Below, piece by piece: positions 49,002-56,635 of a stretch of 56,635 nucleotides of DNA. The translations under genes and the position numbers were made by a program. Every line of letters begins with the position of its first letter. Position 1 is the stretch's first letter. The notes under the pieces are model-generated. The model was not told the DNA's origin, did not search any database, and worked only from the letters and a program-made list of their open reading frames with translations. The DNA comes from Roseobacter sp. (GTDB lineage: Bacteria > Pseudomonadota > Alphaproteobacteria > Rhodobacterales > Rhodobacteraceae): NCBI RefSeq assembly GCF_024639605.1, contig NZ_JAHEHZ010000003.1, positions 1-56,635 of the forward strand. The letters are read 5' to 3'.

Positions 49002-49393
49002 ACATCAGCGACGTCGCAAAGGCCACGGGCCTGCCGGTAAAAACCATCCGCTATTACGAAGACATTGATCTGATCACGCCCGGGCGGGGCGAGAACGGCT
49101 ATCGCAGGTTCAGCGTGCAGGATCAGCACCGGCTGGCTTTTATCGGGCGGGCACGCTCGCTGGGGTTTTCGGTCGAGGCCTGCCGCAGTCTGCTGTTGCT
49201 TTATAATGACCGCGACCGGGCCAGCGCCGATGTCAAACGGATCGCCAGAGAGCATCTCGCGGAGATTGAGCGCAAGCGGGATGAGCTGACACAGATGCGC
49301 GATACGCTCTTTCAACTGATCAGCGCCTGTGCGGGTAACGACCGGCCCGACTGCCCGATCCTCGCGGATCTGGCGTCAGGTGATGGCTCTTGA
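48998..49393 (+). CDS. cueR: Cu(I)-responsive MerR-family regulator CueR (HmrR)
   Basis: 131 residues. MerR helix-turn-helix [25 protein letters not shown], a central dimer helix, and the Cu(I)-binding loop with Cys 111 and Cys 119 spaced by seven residues (CAGNDRPDC), diagnostic of CueR over ZntR. Starts with TTG 48998 overlapping the copA stop (TTGA), so it belongs to the operon it should activate. Confidence 0.95.
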   Translation: MNISDVAKATGLPVKTIRYYEDIDLITPGRGENGYRRFSVQDQHRLAFIGRARSLGFSVEACRSLLLLYNDRDRASADVKRIAREHLAEIERKRDELTQMRDTLFQLISACAGNDRPDCPILADLASGDGS

Positions 49394-49423
49394 CGCGGCG
49401 CGCATTCGGGTCAGGTTAGGCGT

Positions 49424-49849
49424 ATGGGCGACGTTTTTCAGCATACGATCAAGGTTCTATTTCAGCACTGCGACCCGGCGGGGATCGTTTTTTATCCGCG
49501 CTACTTCGAGATGGTCAATCAGACGGTCGAGGAATGGCATGAGGTCGGCCTTGGCCACTCTTTCGCACAGATGCATCTGGAACGTGGCCACGGTGTGCCA
49601 ACGGTCTCTATCGGGGCCGAGTTTTCCGCGCCCAGCAGAATGGGCGATATTCTGACCTGGCGGCTGCGTGTTACAAAGCTCGGGCGCACATCTGCCCATC
49701 TGCATGTTGAAGCGCATTGCGCGAACGAACTGCGCATGACGGCTACGCCGGTTCTCGTGTCGGTGGATATGAGCACCGGCCGTCCGGTGCCCTGGCCCGA
49801 CGCCATGCGATCACGCATCACGACCTTCCTGCAGAGCAAACAGCTTTAA
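49424..49849 (+). CDS. Acyl-CoA thioesterase, 4-hydroxybenzoyl-CoA thioesterase family
   Basis: 141 residues. Hot-dog fold: VLFQHCDPAGIVFYPRYFEMVNQTVEEWHE contains the catalytic Asp (HCDPAGIVFYPRYF) of the 4HBT family; FSAPSRMGDILTWRLRV follows. Likely hydrolyses an aromatic acyl-CoA, in keeping with the aromatic cluster downstream. 30 bases after cueR, so partial read-through from the copper operon is possible. The dyad before the monooxygenase gene lies after this one. Confidence 0.88.
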   Translation: MGDVFQHTIKVLFQHCDPAGIVFYPRYFEMVNQTVEEWHEVGLGHSFAQMHLERGHGVPTVSIGAEFSAPSRMGDILTWRLRVTKLGRTSAHLHVEAHCANELRMTATPVLVSVDMSTGRPVPWPDAMRSRITTFLQSKQL

Positions 49850-49894
49850 ATATAAAAATTTCAGGCTTGAAACAAATTCCGTGTCGGATAGGTT

Positions 49895-49912
49895 TGTGAT
49901 CAGTGAATCACA
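49895..49912. promoter_or_regulatory. Inverted repeat before the aromatic acyl-CoA cluster (candidate MarR operator)
   Basis: TGTGAT-CAGTGA-ATCACA, six-base perfect arms with a six-base spacer, 15 bases before ATG 49928. A plausible operator for the MarR protein encoded three genes later. Confidence 0.5.
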
Positions 49913-49927
49913 GACAGGGTGCCGGTG

Positions 49928-52228
49928 ATGAAAGTTGCATGTCTGGGCGGAGGGCCTGCAGGGCTCTATTTTGCGATCTCGATGAAGTTGCGCAGTCCGG
50001 AGCATGAGATCGTGGTTTTTGAACGCAACAAGGCTGACGACACCTTTGGCTGGGGGGTCGTACTGTCCGACGAAACGCTGGATAACCTCGCCGCAAACGA
50101 TCCCGTCAGTGCCGACATGATCCGGGCCGAATTTGCATACTGGGACGATATTGCAGTCGTGCATGACGGGCACCGGACGGTTTCTTCGGGCCACGGGTTC
50201 TGTGGCATCGGGCGCAAACGCCTGCTGATACTGCTGCAGCAGCGCGCGCGGGATCTGAACATCGATCTGCGCTTTGAGCAGACTGTGGAAAAAGCCGCTG
50301 ATCTGGCGGCGGAGTACGATCTTGTTGTGGCCTCTGACGGGCTCAATTCCCGCACCCGAACGGAGTTCGAAGAAAGCTTCAAGCCGGATGTGGACCTGCG
50401 CAAATGCCCCTTCACCTGGCTGGGCACGCATCAGAAATTTGACGATGCATTTACGTTTATTTTCGAGAAGACCGTGCATGGCTGGGTCTGGGCACACGCC
50501 TATCAGTTCGACCCTGACACAGCGACTTTTATCGTGGAATGCAGTCAGGAGACCTATGACAACTGGGGCTTTGAGACGATGTCCAAAGCGGACAGCATCG
50601 CCACCTGCGAGCGGATTTTTGAAAAGCATCTCGGCGGTCATGCGCTGATGTCGAACGCCGGTCATGTGCGCGGGTCGGCGTGGATTCGGTTCCCGCGCGT
50701 GCTTTGTGAGCACTGGCATCACGACAATATCGTGCTGATGGGCGACGCCGCGGCGACGGCACATTTCTCCATCGGATCGGGCACAAAACTCGCGCTGGAA
50801 TCCGCCATTGCTCTCGCCGGTTACCTTACGACTGAAGAGAGCATGCCGGCGGCCTTTCAGAAATACGAAGACGAACGGCGCGTGGAAGTTCTGAAACTTC
50901 AGTCGGCCGCGCGCAACTCGCTGGAGTGGTTCGAGGAGGTCGGGCGCTACCTGGATCTCGACCCGGTACAGTTTAATTATTCGCTGCTCACCCGGTCGCA
51001 GCGGATCAGTCACGAGAACCTGCGCGCGCGCGATGCCGACTGGCTGAGGTCTGCGGAAGGCTGGTTTCAGACCGCGGCCGGGGTCAGCGACAACGCGCCG
51101 GTGCGGCACCCGATGTTCGCCCCCTTTCAGCTGCGCGGGATGCATCTGAAAAACCGCGTAGTGGTCTCGCCAATGGCGCAGTACAAAGCGGTGGATGGTA
51201 CGCCGACCGACTGGCACCTCATCCATTACGGTGAGCGCGCCAAGGGCGGCGCGGGCCTGATATATACGGAAATGACCTGTATCAGTGACGATGCGCGCAT
51301 CACGCCGGGCTGCCCCTGTATCGCAACAGATGCGGATGAGGCCGCCTGGAAACGCATTGTGGATTTCATTCACGCGGAGACCGCGGCGAAAGTCTGCCTG
51401 CAGCTTGGCCACGCGGGATCGAAAGGATCGACCCAGGTGGGCTGGGAGGAAATGGACGCGCCGCTTGAGACAGGGAACTGGCCGCTGATTGCAGCGTCCG
51501 ATGTTCCCTGGTCGCCACGCAACGCAACACCACGCCCGATGACGCGGGACGATATGGACCGGGTAAAGGCAGATTTCGTTGCGGCAGTGAAACGCGCGGA
51601 CCGTGCCGGATTTGACATGATCGAGCTGCATGCTGCGCACGGCTATCTGATTTCGGGTTTCATCACACCGGTTCAGAACCGGCGGGAGGACGAATATGGC
51701 GGGTCGCTGGACAACCGCCTGCGTTATCCGTTGGAGGTGTTTGACGCCATGCGCGCCGCCTGGCCCGAAGATAAACCGATGTCGGTGCGGATTTCTGCAC
51801 ACGACTGGCTTGGCGATGAGGGCATCACGCCTGAAGATGCCGTGCAGATCGCAGCGGCCTTCCGCGATCATGGCGTGGACATTTGTGATGTCTCTGCAGG
51901 GCAGACTTCCACAGATGCACGGCCTGTCTATGGCCGCATGTTTCAGACACCGTTTTCGGACAGGATCCGCAATGAAACGGGCCTGCCCACCATGGCGGTC
52001 GGCAATATTTTCGAGCCTGATCACGTGAATTCCATTCTGATGGCAGGGCGTGCGGATCTGGTATGTCTCGCCCGGCCCCATCTCAGTGATCCTTACTGGC
52101 TATTGCATGCCGCGACCGCCCTGGGGGACCGTGCAGAAGCCTGGCCCGCGCCTTACCTTCCTGGCCGTGATCAGGCCTGGCGACTGGCGGACAAAGATCA
52201 GGCCGCCTCTGAGGAGATACGCGCATGA
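49928..52228 (+). CDS. Fused FAD monooxygenase / Old Yellow Enzyme, 2-aminobenzoyl-CoA monooxygenase/reductase-like
   Basis: 766 residues. N-terminal flavin monooxygenase: [15 protein letters not shown] (FAD fold), [16 protein letters not shown] and [25 protein letters not shown]-terminal half from about residue 394 is an Old Yellow Enzyme domain: [55 protein letters not shown] and [17 protein letters not shown]. This fusion matches 2-aminobenzoyl-CoA monooxygenase/reductase of aerobic anthranilate breakdown, also annotated as salicylyl-CoA 5-hydroxylase/oxidoreductase. ATG 49928 is preferred over GTG 49919. The CoA ligase is not in the window. Confidence 0.9.
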   Translation: MKVACLGGGPAGLYFAISMKLRSPEHEIVVFERNKADDTFGWGVVLSDETLDNLAANDPVSADMIRAEFAYWDDIAVVHDGHRTVSSGHGFCGIGRKRLLILLQQRARDLNIDLRFEQTVEKAADLAAEYDLVVASDGLNSRTRTEFEESFKPDVDLRKCPFTWLGTHQKFDDAFTFIFEKTVHGWVWAHAYQFDPDTATFIVECSQETYDNWGFETMSKADSIATCERIFEKHLGGHALMSNAGHVRGSAWIRFPRVLCEHWHHDNIVLMGDAAATAHFSIGSGTKLALESAIALAGYLTTEESMPAAFQKYEDERRVEVLKLQSAARNSLEWFEEVGRYLDLDPVQFNYSLLTRSQRISHENLRARDADWLRSAEGWFQTAAGVSDNAPVRHPMFAPFQLRGMHLKNRVVVSPMAQYKAVDGTPTDWHLIHYGERAKGGAGLIYTEMTCISDDARITPGCPCIATDADEAAWKRIVDFIHAETAAKVCLQLGHAGSKGSTQVGWEEMDAPLETGNWPLIAASDVPWSPRNATPRPMTRDDMDRVKADFVAAVKRADRAGFDMIELHAAHGYLISGFITPVQNRREDEYGGSLDNRLRYPLEVFDAMRAAWPEDKPMSVRISAHDWLGDEGITPEDAVQIAAAFRDHGVDICDVSAGQTSTDARPVYGRMFQTPFSDRIRNETGLPTMAVGNIFEPDHVNSILMAGRADLVCLARPHLSDPYWLLHAATALGDRAEAWPAPYLPGRDQAWRLADKDQAASEEIRA

Positions 52229-52944
52229 GACGGGTGCTGGTGACAGGCGGCGGTTCGGGGATAGGCCGCGCAATTGCCCGCGATTTTGCCGATGCAGGTG
52301 ACGCGGTCACGATTTCCGGGCGACGTACTGATGCCCTTGAGGAAACGGATGGCGGGCGCGGTATGACGCTGCGCCCGGGCGATGTGACCTGCGAGGCGGA
52401 TGTGCGCGCCCTCTTTGATGCTCCCTATGATGTGGTTGTCGCCAATGCCGGATCTGCCGTGGTTCTGCCACTTGCAAAAACCGGGCTTGAAGACTGGCAG
52501 AGCACCATTGATGTCTGCCTCACGGGCGTTTTTCTGACGTTCCGCGAGGCGTTGCGCGACATGCCTGCCGGGGGGCGGCTGATTGCTATGGCGTCAACCT
52601 CCAGCCTGCAGGGGAGCGCAAACCTTTCCGCCTATGTGGCGGCCAAACACGGCGTGCTGGGCATGGTGCGCAGTCTGGCGATCGAGGTGGCGCGCAAGGA
52701 GATAACCTGCAACGCCGTCTGCCCCGGTTTTGTCGACACACCGATGGCCGACGGCGCGGTGCAGAACGTGGCCACACGGTACGATATCAGCCTGGAAGAG
52801 GCGACCGCCCGGATCGTAGAGGACAATCCGCTGAAACGCATGATCCGGCCCGACGAAGTGGTTGCCGCCGTCCGGTTTCTGGCAAGTGCTGAGGCCAGCA
52901 TGGTGAACGGCCATGCGCTCAGCGTTTCGGGAGGCGAAGTATGA
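52225..52944 (+). CDS. SDR family oxidoreductase
   Basis: 239 residues. NAD fold [22 protein letters not shown] (residues 4-25), VVANAG, and the catalytic Tyr137 and Lys141 in SAYVAAKHG, with the Ser in MASTSS. C-terminal [14 protein letters not shown] and [13 protein letters not shown] are classical SDR. Overlaps the monooxygenase gene by ATGA. Probably a 3-hydroxyacyl-CoA-type dehydrogenase of the pathway; substrate unproven. Confidence 0.92.
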   Translation: MRRVLVTGGGSGIGRAIARDFADAGDAVTISGRRTDALEETDGGRGMTLRPGDVTCEADVRALFDAPYDVVVANAGSAVVLPLAKTGLEDWQSTIDVCLTGVFLTFREALRDMPAGGRLIAMASTSSLQGSANLSAYVAAKHGVLGMVRSLAIEVARKEITCNAVCPGFVDTPMADGAVQNVATRYDISLEEATARIVEDNPLKRMIRPDEVVAAVRFLASAEASMVNGHALSVSGGEV

Positions 52945-52981
52945 GACGGTGCAGGCAGCTTCCCACAGGTGGAGAGTATTG

Positions 52982-53446
52982 ATGCAGGAGACCACGTCCC
53001 CGTCAGACCTGAGCAAAGACCGTCTGCGTGTCTGGCTGCGCATGCTCAAAGTCACCCGGATGATCGAGGCTGAACTGCGCGAACGCATGCGCCTGACCTG
53101 GGATATTACCCTGCCGCGTTTCGATGTCATGGCGGCCCTGCGCCGCAACGCGGAGGGGCTCAAAATGAGTGATCTGTCCGGTGTCCTGCGTGTCTCGAAC
53201 GGTAATGTCACCGGGATCGTGGACCGCCTCGTGGCCGACGATCTGGTCGAGCGGCGCGCCGTCGAGGGCGACCGCCGGGCCATGCGCGTTGTGCTGACGG
53301 CGGCAGGGCGAGAAATGTTTGACGAGATGGCTGCCGTGCATGAGCTCTGGGTCGATGAGCTTCTGTCACCGGTCGGCGCACAGGGCCTGAACACGCTTCA
53401 CAGCCGTCTGGGGCGCATAACCGGTCGTCTTGAGGAGGAAAGCTGA
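52982..53446 (+). CDS. MarR family transcriptional regulator
   Basis: 154 residues. Winged helix: [64 protein letters not shown] is cut here only in description; residues about 45-105 hold the DNA-binding part with the DRR wing. Sitting inside the operon, it probably represses the cluster and is released by an aromatic acyl-CoA, as for related regulators. ATG 52982 follows GGTGGAGAG. Overlaps the hydratase gene (TGATG). Confidence 0.92.
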   Translation: MQETTSPSDLSKDRLRVWLRMLKVTRMIEAELRERMRLTWDITLPRFDVMAALRRNAEGLKMSDLSGVLRVSNGNVTGIVDRLVADDLVERRAVEGDRRAMRVVLTAAGREMFDEMAAVHELWVDELLSPVGAQGLNTLHSRLGRITGRLEEES

Positions 53447-54237
53447 TGCCTGAGCATTTCAACCTGACGCGCCGGGGGGATGTCGCCCTCGTGACGCTCA
53501 ACAACCCGTCCCGCAAGAACCCGCTGACCTTTGAAAGCTATGCTGAACTGCGCGACTGGTTCCGTGCGCTGCGCGATGATGAGGAAACAGGCGCCGTGGT
53601 GTTCGGATCGGCGGGTGGCAATTTCTGCTCGGGCGGTGATGTGCATGACATCATCGGGCCGCTGGTCGCGATGGATATGAAAGACCTGCTGAAGTTCACC
53701 CGGATGACCGGCGATCTGGTCAGGGCGATGCTGGGTTGTGGCAAGCCGGTGATTGCGGCGGTGGATGGTGTCTGCGTTGGTGCAGGAGCGATCATCGCCA
53801 TGGCCTCGGATCTGCGGCTGGGCACTGCTGACGCGAAAACCGCGTTTCTCTTCACCCGGGTGGGGCTCGCGGGCTGTGACATGGGTGCCTGTGCGATGCT
53901 GCCGCGCATTATCGGGCAGGGTCGGGCGGCTGAACTGCTTTATACAGGGCGCACCATGCGCGCAGACGAGGGCGAAGCCTGGGGCTTCTTCAACCGCCTT
54001 GTGGCCCCCGGGGACCTCGAAGCTGAGGCCGTCACCCTGGCGCAGCGGATCGCCGACGGGCCCGGGTTTGCGCATATGATGACCAAAACCATGCTGCAGC
54101 AGGAATGGTCGATGACCGTTGATCAGGCGATCGAAGCCGAAGCGCAGGCGCAGGCCATCTGTATGCAGACCGCCGATTTCCGCCGCGCTTACGAGGCGTT
54201 TGTGGCAAAAGAGAAGCCGGTGTTCGAAGGTGACTAA
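53446..54237 (+). CDS. Enoyl-CoA hydratase/isomerase family protein
   Basis: 263 residues. Crotonase fold: [37 protein letters not shown] (oxyanion hole), [23 protein letters not shown] and [20 protein letters not shown]. In the pathway context it would hydrate or cleave a ring-derived acyl-CoA. Starts at ATG 53446, overlapping the MarR stop. Confidence 0.92.
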   Translation: MPEHFNLTRRGDVALVTLNNPSRKNPLTFESYAELRDWFRALRDDEETGAVVFGSAGGNFCSGGDVHDIIGPLVAMDMKDLLKFTRMTGDLVRAMLGCGKPVIAAVDGVCVGAGAIIAMASDLRLGTADAKTAFLFTRVGLAGCDMGACAMLPRIIGQGRAAELLYTGRTMRADEGEAWGFFNRLVAPGDLEAEAVTLAQRIADGPGFAHMMTKTMLQQEWSMTVDQAIEAEAQAQAICMQTADFRRAYEAFVAKEKPVFEGD

Positions 54238-54332
54238 AGACTGTTTTGCGTTGGATACTTCCTGGCACCCGGCAGATCACCGATGCCTCTGGCACGGTTG
54301 TCTGCCGCCCGAAGACGTAAGGAGCCCGCGCC

Positions 54333-55484
54333 ATGACAGACCGTAGTTTTCTCGACTGGCCGTTTTTCGAAGACCGGCACAGGGAGCTTGCAGCAGCGCT
54401 GGAGACCTGGTGTGCCGAAAACCTCGGGTCGGTCGATCACAGTGATACAGATGCTGCGACCGTGGCGCTTGTGCAGATGCTGGGGGCAGGTGGCTGGCTG
54501 AGATATTCCGGTCCTGATCCGGCGAAACCTGCGCCGCTGGATGTGCGCAGCCTGTGCCTGATCCGCGAAACACTGGCGCGCCACGACGGGCTGGCGGATT
54601 TCGCTTTTGCCATGCAGGGGCTGGGCATGGGGGCTGTATCGCTTTTCGGAAGCTCAGAGCAGCGCGAATGGCTTGTCCGTACACGTAAAGGCGCGGCTCT
54701 CTCAGCATTTGCACTCAGCGAGCCGGCGTCGGGCTCCGATGTGGCCAGCCTCGCGACAACGGCGGTGCGCGATGGCAATCACTATGTCCTGAACGGCGAA
54801 AAGACCTGGATTTCCAACGGCGGCATTGCGGATGTCTACACGGTTTTCGCGCGCACCGGAGAGGCAGAGGGCGCGCGGGGGCTCACGGCTTTTCTGGTGC
54901 CGGCTGACACGCAGGGTCTGGAGATTGCCGAACGGCTCGAGGTGATGGCGCCGCATCCGCTGGCGCGGCTGACTTTTCGCGATCTGCGCATCGATGCCGG
55001 TGCAGTGATCGGAACCCCGGGTGAGGGGTTCAAAGTCGCGATGTCGGTGCTGGATGTCTTCCGCTCCACCGTTGCAGCGGCAGCACTCGGGTTTGCGCGT
55101 TCCGCACTGGACGCGTCTCTTGAGCGGGTCCGCGCACGGCAGCTTTTTGGCGCGCCGCTGTCTGAGTTACAGATGGTTCAGGGGCACATCGCTGATATGG
55201 CACTGGATGTGGACGCCTCGGCACTGCTGATTTACCGTGCGGCCTGGGCGAAGGACACAGGCGCCGCGCGTGTCAGCCGGGAGGCCGCAATGGCGAAACT
55301 TTTTGCCACGGATCAGGCGCAGCGTGTCATCGACAAAGCGGTGCAGCTGCACGGTGGCGACGGGGTGCGCGTAGGCTCTGTTCCCGAACGGCTTTACCGC
55401 GAAATCCGGGCGCTGCGAATCTATGAAGGGGCGTCAGATGTGCAGAAGGTCGTGATCGCCCGCGCGACACTGAAAACACCGTAA
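54333..55484 (+). CDS. Acyl-CoA dehydrogenase family protein
   Basis: 383 residues. [45 protein letters not shown] and [23 protein letters not shown] are acyl-CoA dehydrogenase motifs; the catalytic base is Glu 365 in [11 protein letters not shown] near the C-terminus. FAD enzyme. A 95-base gap from the hydratase gene contains AAGGAG just before ATG 54333. Last visible gene of the aromatic cluster; convergent with the XRE gene. Confidence 0.93.
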   Translation: MTDRSFLDWPFFEDRHRELAAALETWCAENLGSVDHSDTDAATVALVQMLGAGGWLRYSGPDPAKPAPLDVRSLCLIRETLARHDGLADFAFAMQGLGMGAVSLFGSSEQREWLVRTRKGAALSAFALSEPASGSDVASLATTAVRDGNHYVLNGEKTWISNGGIADVYTVFARTGEAEGARGLTAFLVPADTQGLEIAERLEVMAPHPLARLTFRDLRIDAGAVIGTPGEGFKVAMSVLDVFRSTVAAAALGFARSALDASLERVRARQLFGAPLSELQMVQGHIADMALDVDASALLIYRAAWAKDTGAARVSREAAMAKLFATDQAQRVIDKAVQLHGGDGVRVGSVPERLYREIRALRIYEGASDVQKVVIARATLKTP

Positions 55485-55493
55485 CAGAGACGG

Positions 55494-56330
55494 TTATTCA
55501 GGTCCTGCGGCCTGTGCCAGCTCATCCAGCGTGATGTGCACGATGTCGGGGCTGATGATTGTCTGGCGTACCAGACGGTCGAACTGGCGGGCGAAATCAC
55601 GTACCTGATCGGGGCTGCTGACCACCAGATAGGCATCACCGATATATAGAGCCACGCGCTCCTTGCCGAAGACGGTGAAAGGTGCGGAGAAACTCCGCGT
55701 GCCATCATAAAGATGCAGCCGGAGCGCGGGATAATTATCGCGGCACACGCGCGCCATATGAGTAAGCTGCCGGCGTCGCAAAGCCACCGGCGTGTCGGCC
55801 CAGAGGCCGGTGCCGGCAGAGAGATCCCTGAGGGTCTGGACCGGCATGGCAATTTCCACGTCGACATCATCCAGCGAGATACTGCCCAGAACCGCCTCGA
55901 CACCGCCACCGTGCGGGCCTGGTGTGGCGTAATGACCCGCTTCATCAGGATCAAAGCTCAGCATGTCGGGCAGGGTGGAGGGCACATAACGCAGTTTGAA
56001 CCCGGTGGCCTCGCTGCGCCACTGGTCCAGCGGAGTGGAGCCATCGGCCTGCATTTCCTGTTCAATCTTGACGCTGCCTGCCACTTCCTGGCGGCCTTCG
56101 GGTGCGTTCTCCAGACAGAGCAGCCAGTCCACCGAAACGCCGCTGACCGATGCGATGCGCCTGAGCGTTTCGGCCCGGGGCAGCCGGTCTGACGCGGGAC
56201 TCAGGAACTGGCTGAGGGCCGACCGGTCCATACCGGTCTGGCGCAGGAAATCCGAACGGCCACTGCTGTGTGACCGGACAACCCGGCCGAGACGGGTGCG
56301 GAACTGGGCAGAAAGATCACGTTTGTCCAA
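55494..56330 (-). CDS. XRE-type helix-turn-helix regulator
   Basis: 278 residues from TTG 56330. Helix-turn-helix in the first 70 residues: RTLGRVV-like helix, then SDFLRQTGMDRSALSQFLSP and LPRAETLRRIASVSGVSVDWLL, typical XRE. The long C-terminal domain (about 180 residues, with DQWRSEATGF and LHLYDGTRSFSAPFTVFG) is an unrecognised ligand or partner region. The longer ORF to 56483 runs through an AT-rich dyad and has no ribosome site, so I prefer a start after the dyad. Start uncertain. Confidence 0.8.
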   Translation of the reverse strand: MDKRDLSAQFRTRLGRVVRSHSSGRSDFLRQTGMDRSALSQFLSPASDRLPRAETLRRIASVSGVSVDWLLCLENAPEGRQEVAGSVKIEQEMQADGSTPLDQWRSEATGFKLRYVPSTLPDMLSFDPDEAGHYATPGPHGGGVEAVLGSISLDDVDVEIAMPVQTLRDLSAGTGLWADTPVALRRRQLTHMARVCRDNYPALRLHLYDGTRSFSAPFTVFGKERVALYIGDAYLVVSSPDQVRDFARQFDRLVRQTIISPDIVHITLDELAQAAGPE

Positions 56331-56346
56331 GAGTCTGTCCGGATCA

Positions 56347-56368
56347 TTTGTAGTAGAAACACTACAAA
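56347..56368. promoter_or_regulatory. Inverted repeat upstream of the XRE gene (candidate operator)
   Basis: TTTGTAGT-AGAAAC-ACTACAAA, eight-base perfect arms, 17 bases before the TTG start of the XRE gene and between it and the divergent desaturase-like gene. Candidate site for self-regulation or control of both genes. Confidence 0.55.
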
Positions 56369-56495
56369 AGTGCTTAAACGCTTCATAATAAACATAAGTG
56401 TTGCATATACACGCGCTTGTGAGAATTGTTTCAGCATCCAGAATACAGCAGCTTCGGTCGATAAGCCGACACTTCAGACGCATGAGAACAAAAAA

Positions 56496-56635
56496 TTGAA
56501 TACCCGAAGAAAAAGAATTTTCACGCCGGTTGAATGGCCTACCCTGATTGTCGCCGCTCTGTGCTATGCCGGATATGCTGCGGCAACGAGCGCATATGGC
56601 GCGCTTGGTCCCGCTGCATCAGCAATTCTGCTGAC
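56496..56635 (+). CDS. Desaturase-like gene, first codons only (cut by window edge)
   Basis: 46 codons from TTG 56496: NTRRKRIFTPVEWPTLIVAAL followed by a hydrophobic stretch. The FTPVEWPTL start with an early membrane helix resembles fatty acid desaturases of Rhodobacterales. No ATG is in frame before it, so the start is uncertain. Most of the protein, including the His boxes that would prove the family, is outside the window. Divergent from the XRE gene. Confidence 0.5.
   Translation, partial: MNTRRKRIFTPVEWPTLIVAALCYAGYAAATSAYGALGPAASAILL

Noticed and set aside
1-56635. Mobile elements, tRNA or rRNA genes
   Set aside because: No transposase, integrase, inverted terminal repeats or tRNA-like cloverleaf was seen; the gene content is uniform core genome.

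Overview
The window looks like a chromosomal core segment of a Rhodobacterales (Roseobacter-group) alphaproteobacterium. The evidence is high GC, tight operons with ATGA/GTGA overlaps, a Mic60-HemY pair, a RegB/SenC/RegA redox regulon locus close to ahcY, AddAB of the alphaproteobacterial type, and the gene order parB-parA-rsmG-mnmG-mnmE-rho-hemJ | maf-aroE-coaE-dnaQ-secB. I see no rRNA, tRNA, insertion sequence, prophage or CRISPR array.

Layout. (1) 1-2801: start of hrcA (minus), then rph-rdgB-hemW (plus). (2) 2798-10173: a minus-strand block with chromosome segregation (parB, parA), tRNA modification (mnmG, mnmE), rsmG, rho and hemJ. Two perfect 16-bp parS sites lie inside rsmG and across the start of mnmG. 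(3) 10174-10576: the longest gene-free stretch. It is AT-rich, has several DnaA boxes, a perfect IHF-type site and a GANTC site. Genes run away from it on both sides, and I read it as the replication origin (oriC). (4) 10577-13275: maf-aroE-coaE-dnaQ (plus), then secB and an FxsA-like gene (minus), a Tim44-like gene, mltA and an Smr gene (plus), and an MFS transporter (minus). (5) 17976-21458: hslV, an unknown membrane protein, hslU and trxA (minus), with a heat-shock-type promoter before hslV. (6) 21494-33049, minus: addA, addB, murU-like, amgK-like, tsaE, a PAS-only membrane protein and regB. (7) 33142-40515: senC, regA, an acetyltransferase, an HD hydrolase, a small secreted protein, ahcY, small membrane or stress-type proteins (PRC-barrel, DUF2853, DUF1761) and an EVE protein. 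(8) 40515-46697: a YciI-like gene, gpsA and tsaD (minus), then hemD, mic60 and hemY (plus). (9) 46776-49393: the copper efflux unit copA-cueR, with a MerR-type promoter. (10) 49424-55484: an aromatic acyl-CoA cluster (thioesterase, a fused monooxygenase/Old-Yellow-Enzyme protein resembling 2-aminobenzoyl-CoA monooxygenase/reductase, SDR, MarR regulator, enoyl-CoA hydratase, acyl-CoA dehydrogenase). (11) 55494-56635: an XRE-type regulator and the first codons of a divergent desaturase-like gene.

How it works together. The origin, its parS sites and ParAB form one replication and segregation hub. RegBA with SenC and ahcY is the redox regulatory hub. The right end is catabolic, probably breaking down anthranilate-like or salicylate-like CoA thioesters under MarR control. 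I found no clearly unprecedented multi-gene system. The most useful observations are the oriC architecture, parS covering the mnmG start, a membrane gene wedged into hslVU, an EcfG-type promoter match before a PRC-barrel protein, and dyads before the aromatic cluster and the XRE gene. All family assignments come from reading motifs and recalled homology, not from database searches.
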